Source: an uncultured Bacillota bacterium
GTDB lineage: Bacteria > Bacillota > Clostridia > UBA1381
Reading direction: 5' to 3'
DNA length: 11,302 bases
NCBI GenBank assembly: GCA_949297205.1
Contig: CASFSH010000070.1
Location: 1-11,302, forward strand
Shown here: positions 6,568 through 11,302 of the stretch, piece by piece
How positions within the stretch are numbered: the first letter of the stretch is position 1
Layout: each line of letters starts with the position of its first letter
The notes under the pieces: model-generated
Told to the model about the DNA's origin: nothing
The model's database searches: none
Seen by the model: only the letters and a program-made list of their open reading frames with translations
Made by a program: the position numbers and the translations under genes

Positions 6568-7326
6568 ATGAAAATAGAAAAGATAGGTGTGCAGTTGTGG
6601 ACAATAAGAGATTATCTGAAAACATCAGAGCAGATAAAAGAATCATTTAAAAAGCTTAAAAAAATTGGATACGATCAGGTTGAAACAGCAGGCTGCAGCA
6701 TATCATATGAGGAGTTCGGAAAGATTGCAAAAGATACGGGAATTGAAATAATAAATACTCATGAAAACTTTGATATGATGTATAATGAATTTGATAAAGC
6801 TCTTGAAAAACAAAAATTCCTTGGTACTCTTCGTATGGGTATAGGCGGATATAGAAATGAAACACTTGCGGATTTTGAAGAATTTATAAGGAAAGCTAAT
6901 ATTGTAGGAAAAAAGATACATGACTGCGGAGGAAGATTGTCTTATCATAATCATCATGTTGAATTTAAAAAAATTGAAAATGGTATTGTACCAATGGAGC
7001 TTCTTGCGGAAAAACTGGATCCTGTTAATACTTCCATTGAACTTGATACTCATTGGGTACAAAGAGGAGGCGGAGATGTTCGGGAATGGATCAAAAAACT
7101 AAAGGGACGTATTGAAATCCTGCACTTAAAAGATTTTGCTCTGGACGAAAATTTTAATCCGATTTATGCCGAAATAGGAAATGGTAATATGTATTGGGAA
7201 GGAATTATGGAAGAAGCTGATAAAGCAGGTGTGAAGTATTATGTTGTAGAGCAGGATACTTGTCCCGGAGATCCTTTTGACAGCTTAAAAATGAGCAGTG
7301 ACTTCCTGCACAGGAATTTTATGTAA
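6568..7326 (+). CDS. TIM-barrel sugar-phosphate isomerase/epimerase-like protein
   Basis: The 252-residue protein belongs to the xylose-isomerase-like/AP-endonuclease-2 TIM-barrel superfamily, whose members use a divalent metal to isomerise or epimerise sugars, inositols or related compounds. Visible features are QLWTIRD near the N-terminus (9-15), E39 in VET, H65 in NTHE, YHNHHVEF (126-133), ELDTHWVQRGG (158-168), HLKDF (186-190), EIGNGN (202-207) and EQD (229-231). Metal ligands would come from these His, Asp and Glu residues. No signal peptide is seen, so it is probably cytoplasmic. The ATG has AAAGGAAG (6553-6560) upstream. It stands alone between a terminator and the HU promoter, with no transporter, kinase or dehydrogenase beside it, so the substrate cannot be named. 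Family assignment is firm; the exact reaction is unknown. Confidence 0.88.
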   Translation: MKIEKIGVQLWTIRDYLKTSEQIKESFKKLKKIGYDQVETAGCSISYEEFGKIAKDTGIEIINTHENFDMMYNEFDKALEKQKFLGTLRMGIGGYRNETLADFEEFIRKANIVGKKIHDCGGRLSYHNHHVEFKKIENGIVPMELLAEKLDPVNTSIELDTHWVQRGGGDVREWIKKLKGRIEILHLKDFALDENFNPIYAEIGNGNMYWEGIMEEADKAGVKYYVVEQDTCPGDPFDSLKMSSDFLHRNFM

Positions 7327-7365
7327 AGAATCATATTATTTACTGTTGATTTATACTGAAAACTA

Positions 7366-7394
7366 TTGAAAAATTTTTAAATTTATGCTAAAAT
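7366..7394 (+). promoter_or_regulatory. Sigma-A promoter with extended -10 for the HU gene
   Basis: TTGAAA (7366-7371) and TAAAAT (7389-7394) each match the sigma-A consensus at five of six bases, are 17 bases apart, and have TG one base upstream of the -10 (7386-7387). The start point would be near 7401, only about 25 bases before the ATG, just leaving room for the ribosome binding site GGAGG (7414-7418). No clear terminator lies between the preceding isomerase stop and this promoter, so some read-through is possible. Confidence 0.75.
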
Positions 7395-7425
7395 TATAAA
7401 AAAATATTTCTACGGAGGATAAAAA

Positions 7426-7701
7426 ATGAATAAGGGTGAACTTATAGCAGATATTGCAGAAAGGACGTATATGTCAAAGAAAGATACCGATAAAATATTA
7501 TCAATAATACTTGGTACAATTACAGAAGCATTGGCAGAGGGTAAGAAGGTAAAATTAAAAGAACTTGGTACCTTTGAAGTAAAAACAAGAAGTGAAAAGA
7601 CTATAAAAAATCCGCAAAACGGTGAAAGGATGATACTTCCCTCGAAGAAAGCTCCCTTTTTCAAGGCAGGAAGAATATTAAAGGAAACGATTAACAAGTA
7701 G
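7426..7701 (+). CDS. HU-family DNA-binding protein
   Basis: HU proteins are small dimeric nucleoid proteins that bend DNA. The 91-residue product has normal length. It shows the N-terminal helical dimerisation region (1-45), then ELGTFEVKTR (46-55), the beta-arm with the intercalating proline P63 in NPQNGE (62-67), and the C-terminal FFKAGRILKETI (78-89). The arm is less basic than in typical HU: the usual RxGRNP segment reads EKTIKNP here. It could therefore be a paralogue beside a main HU gene elsewhere, rather than the major HU. GGAGG (7414-7418) lies seven bases before the ATG. It is transcribed alone from its own promoter and converges with sleB. Confidence 0.93.
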   Translation: MNKGELIADIAERTYMSKKDTDKILSIILGTITEALAEGKKVKLKELGTFEVKTRSEKTIKNPQNGERMILPSKKAPFFKAGRILKETINK

Positions 7702-7754
7702 TCAATAGAAGAACAACATTGATATAGGTAAAAAGAAAGTATTTTAGTATATAA

Positions 7755-7798
7755 CAAGAGGTTGAAGCTTAATCATTGAATTTTGCTTCAGCCTCTTG
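7755..7798. terminator. Long hairpin between convergent HU and sleB genes, possible bidirectional terminator
   Basis: CAAGAGGTTGAAGC (7755-7768) pairs with GCTTCAGCCTCTTG (7785-7798) over 14 base pairs with one G-T wobble, around a 16-base AT-rich loop. It lies 53 bases after the HU stop and 74 bases beyond the sleB stop, where a shared terminator is expected. The following T-tract is poor on both strands: AAATTTC on the plus strand, and TTATAT on the minus strand, which is slightly better. Termination is thus probable from position and stem strength but not certain. Confidence 0.6.
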
Positions 7799-7872
7799 AA
7801 ATTTCAGAAAATCAGTATATTTTAAATCCCTGTTTTATATGTTCTGTGCATTATATGATGTCCTTTTTTATT

Positions 7873-8505
7873 TTAAATACAGAAAACGTGTTTACCTATC
7901 TGAGTAATAATCGGCCTTGAACGAATCCATGAGTTTGTGGCGGTCTGAGGATTGTAATAGTAAATCGAACCGCCTGTCGGATCCCATCCGTTAAGTGCAT
8001 CTCTTGCGGCATTATAGCATGACTGAGAAGGTGTTATATTAATCTGACCGTCAGTTACGGCAGTGAATGCGCCTGGTTGATATATCACGCCTGAAATTGA
8101 GTTGGGGAAGGATGAGTGTTTTACTCTGTTTAAAACAACTGCGGCAATTGCAACCTGTCCGGTGTAGCTTTCTCCTCTTGCTTCACCGCTTATAACTCTT
8201 GCAAGAAGATTTACATTTGTATTGTTTGATGAAGAAGAACCTGTAGGAAGCCCGATTTTAGCAAGAGTTGCTGGACCGGCAACTCCATCGGGAGTCAAAC
8301 CGTTGTTACGCTGAAATTGTTTTACTGCAGCTTCTGTTTTCGTACCGTAAACACCATCAACTGTTCCTATATTGTATCCCCATGATTTGAGTCTGGTTTG
8401 TATGTTCCTTACTTCACTTCCGGTTGAACCTAATTTAGATAACGCATATACGTTACAGGGTATTATTATTGCAAGTATTGTGAGCAAAATAATAAGTTTT
8501 TTCAT
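7873..8505 (-). CDS. sleB: SleB-type spore cortex-lytic hydrolase
   Basis: SleB enzymes are lytic transglycosylases stored in the spore that degrade cortex peptidoglycan with muramic-delta-lactam at germination. The 210-residue protein has a signal peptide (MKKLIILL followed by a hydrophobic core, likely cut after VYA at 19-21). A single peptidoglycan-binding domain lies at about 25-85 (GSEVRNIQTRLKSWGY, DGVYGTKTEAAVKQFQ). After a short Ser/Asn linker comes the Hydrolase_2 domain at about 99-210 (ARVISGEARGESYTGQVAIAAVVLNR in order), with E108 the likely catalytic acid. The start at 8505 follows AGGAGA (8520-8515). A longer frame from 8661 would overlap comF and put 52 non-family residues before the signal peptide, so it was rejected. 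No ypeB partner gene is next to it. Other SleB/CwlJ-like hydrolases with roles in growing cells cannot be fully excluded. Confidence 0.9.
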   Translation of the reverse strand: MKKLIILLTILAIIIPCNVYALSKLGSTGSEVRNIQTRLKSWGYNIGTVDGVYGTKTEAAVKQFQRNNGLTPDGVAGPATLAKIGLPTGSSSSNNTNVNLLARVISGEARGESYTGQVAIAAVVLNRVKHSSFPNSISGVIYQPGAFTAVTDGQINITPSQSCYNAARDALNGWDPTGGSIYYYNPQTATNSWIRSRPIITQIGKHVFCI

Positions 8506-8530
8506 ATATAGCAATCTCCTTTTTGTTTCA

Positions 8531-8560
8531 AAGTATGTGATATAAATAATCTCACTTACA
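8531..8560 (-). promoter_or_regulatory. Possible sigma-G (forespore) promoter for sleB
   Basis: Read on the minus strand, TGTAAG (8560-8555) lies 17 bases upstream of CATACTT (8537-8531). These fit the sigma-G patterns known from Bacillus (GHATR at -35, CATWHTA at -10) at four of five and six of seven positions. Transcription would begin near 8524, just before the ribosome binding site AGGAGA (8520-8515). sleB is sigma-G-controlled in B. subtilis, so the match is expected biologically. The AT-rich background makes chance matches possible. Confidence 0.45.
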
Positions 8561-8632
8561 AAAATTTCATTGTTATTAATGGCTTTTAAACTTATTATTT
8601 CTAAAAAATAATAAAATATACAGTTTTCGTTA

Positions 8633-9301
8633 TTATTTAACAAATGGTTTTGTGGTTGCAACAGATAAACCTATAATAGTGTTTGCACCTTTTTCTTTTA
8701 ATTCTTTTGCACATGAGTTGATTGTTGCTCCTGTAGTAAAAATATCATCAAAAATAATTATATTCTTTCCGGCAATTTTCTCTTTGTCACCAATAAATGC
8801 ATTGGAAATATTATGTATTCTGTCATGCCTTTTCAAAAGACTTTGCGCTACGGTATTTTTATGTCTGTATACACAAAGAACAAAGGGAATATCAAGAAGT
8901 GATGATATTTCTTTTGCTATAATTTCCGATTGATTAAATCCTCTTTGAAAAATTCTCTGACGTGAAAGAGGAATCGGCGTTATAAAATCAAAATTATGCA
9001 GATAAGCTATATCTTTAATATTTTCATAAATAATTTTAGATAACAGATTGCCTATTTTCCATTCACAGTTAAATTTGAATCTGTAAATTAAACTTTTTAA
9101 AATATCGTTATAGTAGAATATCGAAAATATGCAGCTTACATCACCAATCCCGTCAAAGGGAGAATCATGGGGAACAAAATCAAATTTTTCAAAACAGTTT
9201 TTGCATATGCCTATATTATCGTAAGAAACACTAATATTATGTTCCTGTTTTCTTTCACGGCAGCAAAGACATATAATACTTTTATCCGAAAACAAACTCA
9301 T
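8633..9301 (-). CDS. comF: ComF family protein (zinc finger plus phosphoribosyltransferase fold)
   Basis: ComF (ComFC/GntX) proteins take part in uptake or processing of transforming DNA in competent bacteria, and many non-competent species also keep them. The 222-residue product has an N-terminal four-cysteine zinc finger, C11/C14 and C33/C36, with an extra C13. The ComF signature PIPLSRQRIFQRGFNQSE lies at 109-126, and the PRPP-binding motif IIIFDDIFTTGAT at 181-193. The fold is therefore that of type I phosphoribosyltransferases, although the reaction is not known. The ATG at 9301 follows AAGGAG (9313-9308). It reads towards sleB, which starts 127 bases after its stop, and no comFA helicase gene lies upstream. 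Family assignment is strong; a role in competence is inferred. Confidence 0.94.
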   Translation of the reverse strand: MSLFSDKSIICLCCRERKQEHNISVSYDNIGICKNCFEKFDFVPHDSPFDGIGDVSCIFSIFYYNDILKSLIYRFKFNCEWKIGNLLSKIIYENIKDIAYLHNFDFITPIPLSRQRIFQRGFNQSEIIAKEISSLLDIPFVLCVYRHKNTVAQSLLKRHDRIHNISNAFIGDKEKIAGKNIIIFDDIFTTGATINSCAKELKEKGANTIIGLSVATTKPFVK

Positions 9302-9330
9302 GCTTTTCTCCTTTCTGAATTAATATATAT

Positions 9331-9359
9331 ATTTTATAACTTTTTTTCAAATGTGTCAA
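9331..9359 (-). promoter_or_regulatory. Sigma-A promoter for comF
   Basis: On the minus strand a perfect TTGACA (9359-9354) is followed after 17 bases by TAAAAT (9336-9331). A run of seven A lies in the spacer. The start point would be near 9324, giving a leader of about 23 bases before the comF ATG at 9301. This is the closest match to the sigma-A consensus in the window and suggests constitutive expression in growing cells. Confidence 0.8.
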
Positions 9360-9404
9360 TCATAATAAAAATATTAATTTTCTATGAAAAAATAAGGATA
9401 ATAC

Positions 9405-9433
9405 TTTAAAAATTCTAAAAAAAGTGATATGAT
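9405..9433 (+). promoter_or_regulatory. Possible sigma-A promoter for the SLH/GLUG surface protein
   Basis: TTTAAA (9405-9410) and TATGAT (9428-9433) are 17 bases apart and match the sigma-A consensus at four and five of six bases. A start near 9440 would leave a leader of about 28 bases with GGAGGTGA (9453-9460) before the TTG start. The surrounding sequence is almost entirely A/T, so an overlapping GATAAT (9431-9436) could serve equally well. Confidence 0.4.
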
Positions 9434-9467
9434 AATATAAAGATGAAAAAGCGGAGGTGACGACGTT

Positions 9468-11302
9468 TTGAAAATCAGAAATATAATCTGTATATTGTTA
9501 TTGGTTCTTACCGGCGGATTTTGCGCTAATGCCGTAACATACTCAACCGTTGAAGAAGCATATGATATTATATGCGATGCCAAGGGTGAAGATATGGGTA
9601 CATATTTTACCAGAGGTGAATTTTTGTCTTTATTGATGGAATGTATGGGTTATAACAAGGATATATATGTGTGCTCATTTAGTGATGTATATGATTTAAA
9701 TTGGCAATATACTTATATTGCGAATGCTGAAAACAGAGAAATTGCTTTTGGGTGTTATGACGGTCAGTTTTATCCTGACAGATATATAACAGCTGAGGAA
9801 GCTGTTACATTTATCTCAAGAACATATAAGATACAAAATACATATGACGAAAATGAAAAAGTTAATCTGACAATGTCGGAATATTCAAAAGGATATATTA
9901 TGTATGCCATTAAAAATAATCTATATCCCATACGACAAAATACATACGTTCCTGCCGATGACTATTTGACAGTGGAAGAATGTAAGAAGTTAATTAATGC
10001 TTATAAGAATATAGAAGATAATCTCTTAAAGGAAGTAGATTTTCTCTATGGTTATCCTAAACCGGTGGGAGCGGGAAGTACAGAATATATAAGTATAGCA
10101 CTAAAAAGCAATAAACCTTGTAAGGTATATTATGATATAAAGGAAACAGACAAGGTAAACAGTGAATATGTGCCGGAGGTTGAATCTTTAGATAAACTTC
10201 TCGGAGAGGTACCTTATGAAGATTATGAAATAAAACTGATGATAAAAGCAGAACAAAATGTAATGTATAATATATATCTTGTTGCAGTTGACGAATACGG
10301 GAATAAGGGGAGAATTTATACATTAAAAAACATTTCTGTCCTCCCGTATACTCAGGGAAACGGAACATTATCAAATCCATACAAAATATATACTGCATAT
10401 CAGTTGGAACAGATAAGATATTATCCGGATAAAGCATTTCTTTTGTGCAATGATATTGAATACAATGGACAATGGGAGCCTGTAGGTAATGTGAATGAAC
10501 AGTCGTCGTTGTTTACCGGTGTATTTGACGGAGGCGGATACAGTATTACAGGGCTTGAAATAAAAGGTGAAGACAACATTGGAATGTTTTCAATTCTTTT
10601 TGGCGGTACCGTAAAAAATTTGTCGGTAGAAGCACAGGCTGAAGGAAATAACTATGTAGGTATAATAGCCGGAGAGTCTGAAGGAGGTTTGATTGAAAAA
10701 TGTCATACCTCCGGAAACGTGAGAGCAAAGGAGAATATTGCCGGAGGCATAGCAGGCAAAAATAACGGCGTGATAAAAAACTGTTTATCCGCATGTTATT
10801 ATGTGGAGAGCTCGTCATACAGCGGAGGAATAGCCGGAAACAATTCCGGAGATATATCTGAATGCTTGTCTTGCGTGACACATATATACTCAGATATGTA
10901 TGCTTCGGGAATTGCCGGCATTAACATTGACGGGGTTATTAAATCCTGTGCGGCTGCAAGCAGGGAAGTAACGGATACCTTGACAAAAAACAGCGGAAGA
11001 ATTACAACTAACCGAGAAAACGGAAGAACTGAAAATAATTATGCATATCAAGAAATGGTATCCGGTACCACAGCATACATAGGCTCTGATTTGCAGGACG
11101 GTGAGGAAGCAAGCTGGGAGGATTTGACCGGACAAACGTTTTATGTCAATAAGCTAAGATGGGATTTCAGAAATATCTGGACAATAAACCGAAATATTGA
11201 TTTTATTATGCCTGTAATAAGAACTGTAAATGTACCCAAACTAACCCCCGGAGTTACCGTTTATATGCCTTATGGGATATACAATGAACAACAGCTAAGA
11301 GA
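9468..11302 (+). CDS. Secreted surface protein with SLH repeats and GLUG-type beta-helix repeats (partial, runs off the 3' end)
   Basis: The frame is open for 611 codons to the window edge, so the C-terminus is missing. TTG at 9468 is the chosen start, because GGAGGTGA (9453-9460) lies seven bases upstream and a signal peptide follows at once (MKIRNIICILLLVLTGG, likely cut near CANA at 19-22). SLH-like repeats follow: the end of one (YFTRGEFLSLL, 46-56), a fairly complete one (FSDV at 71 to about 118, with DGQFYPDRYITAEE at 98-111), and a degenerate one (about 138-178). SLH repeats usually bind pyruvylated cell-wall polysaccharide; only the first keeps the TRxE motif. A linker region (190-295) is followed by NPYKIYTAYQLEQI (303-316), FDGGGYSITGL (353-363), and GLUG-like repeats at 370-497 ending near DFIMPVIR (578-585). 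It is probably a wall-anchored adhesin or sugar-binding protein; its ligand is unknown. Confidence 0.85.
   Translation, partial: MKIRNIICILLLVLTGGFCANAVTYSTVEEAYDIICDAKGEDMGTYFTRGEFLSLLMECMGYNKDIYVCSFSDVYDLNWQYTYIANAENREIAFGCYDGQFYPDRYITAEEAVTFISRTYKIQNTYDENEKVNLTMSEYSKGYIMYAIKNNLYPIRQNTYVPADDYLTVEECKKLINAYKNIEDNLLKEVDFLYGYPKPVGAGSTEYISIALKSNKPCKVYYDIKETDKVNSEYVPEVESLDKLLGEVPYEDYEIKLMIKAEQNVMYNIYLVAVDEYGNKGRIYTLKNISVLPYTQGNGTLSNPYKIYTAYQLEQIRYYPDKAFLLCNDIEYNGQWEPVGNVNEQSSLFTGVFDGGGYSITGLEIKGEDNIGMFSILFGGTVKNLSVEAQAEGNNYVGIIAGESEGGLIEKCHTSGNVRAKENIAGGIAGKNNGVIKNCLSACYYVESSSYSGGIAGNNSGDISECLSCVTHIYSDMYASGIAGINIDGVIKSCAAASREVTDTLTKNSGRITTNRENGRTENNYAYQEMVSGTTAYIGSDLQDGEEASWEDLTGQTFYVNKLRWDFRNIWTINRNIDFIMPVIRTVNVPKLTPGVTVYMPYGIYNEQQLR
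10575..10958 (+). repeat. GLUG-like protein repeats, period about 27-28 residues
   Basis: Within the SLH protein, the motif G-I-(I/A)-A-G recurs with its last glycine at residues 402, 430, 457 and 484. A matching G-x-I-x-x-C follows each time, with cysteines at 412, 439, 466 and 494. A first, diverged unit (IGMFSILFGGTVKNLSV) starts at residue 370. The DNA copies differ clearly, so the repeat exists at protein level and is old, not a recent tandem duplication. This regular spacing is typical of one turn of a right-handed beta-helix. Confidence 0.8.

Noticed and set aside
8592..8614. Hairpin TTATTATTT/AAATAATAA after comF, as a terminator
   Set aside because: The nine pairs are all A-T and no T-tract follows on the comF strand, so it is likely a chance effect of base composition.
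8506..8661. N-terminal extension of the sleB frame up to 8661, adding 52 residues
   Set aside because: It overlaps the end of comF, has low-complexity sequence unlike the family, and would bury the clear signal peptide that starts at 8505 behind its own ribosome binding site.
9443..9460. ATG at 9443 as start of the SLH protein gene
   Set aside because: It is in another frame and meets a TGA after five codons; TTG 9468 is in the long frame with good spacing to GGAGGTGA.
10057..10437. Open frame of 126 codons on the minus strand opposite the SLH/GLUG gene
   Set aside because: The composition is odd (many Y, P, L, H), as expected from the reverse of a coding strand, and the plus-strand gene is well supported.

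Overview
The window comes from a low-GC, spore-forming Firmicute, most likely of the class Clostridia. The signs are AT-rich DNA with strong GGAGG-type ribosome binding sites, GTG and TTG starts, a KOW-domain gene between map and infA, rpsD inside the alpha operon, a SleB-type spore cortex hydrolase, and a secreted protein with S-layer-homology (SLH) repeats. I cannot name the species.

Positions 1-6394 are the distal part of the large ribosomal-protein (spc/alpha) cluster, all on the plus strand: the tail of rplO, then secY, adk, map, a KOW RNA-binding protein, infA, rpmJ, rpsM, rpsK, rpsD, rpoA and rplQ. The genes are tightly packed. The one exception is a 157-base gap between rpmJ and rpsM, which carries a small hairpin and may be a leader for the alpha operon. 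Together these genes supply ribosomal proteins, initiation factor 1, the RNA polymerase alpha subunit, the SecY translocation channel, adenylate kinase and methionine aminopeptidase. A strong intrinsic terminator (6432-6463) closes the cluster.

Positions 6480-7700 hold two single genes on the plus strand, each with a good sigma-A promoter with an extended -10: a TIM-barrel sugar-phosphate isomerase/epimerase-like protein and an HU-family DNA-binding protein. The ECF-transporter genes, truA, rplM and rpsI that follow rplQ in many Firmicutes are not here.

Positions 7702-9301 are on the minus strand. A 14-bp hairpin separates the convergent HU and sleB genes. sleB encodes a secreted cortex-lytic enzyme and has a plausible sigma-G-type promoter. 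Upstream of it lies comF, a zinc-finger phosphoribosyltransferase-like competence protein, with a near-consensus sigma-A promoter.

From 9468 to the window edge a TTG-started gene runs divergently from comF. It encodes a large secreted protein with a signal peptide, degenerate SLH repeats, a linker and a GLUG-type beta-helix repeat domain. A second module appears to begin just as the window ends.

Most of the window is ordinary housekeeping sequence. The less-explained items are the KOW protein, the rpmJ-rpsM leader, the lone isomerase and HU genes, and the SLH/GLUG surface protein. I see no clear evidence of a new multi-gene system, no mobile elements, no tRNA or rRNA, no CRISPR, and no gene-free stretch longer than about 175 bases.
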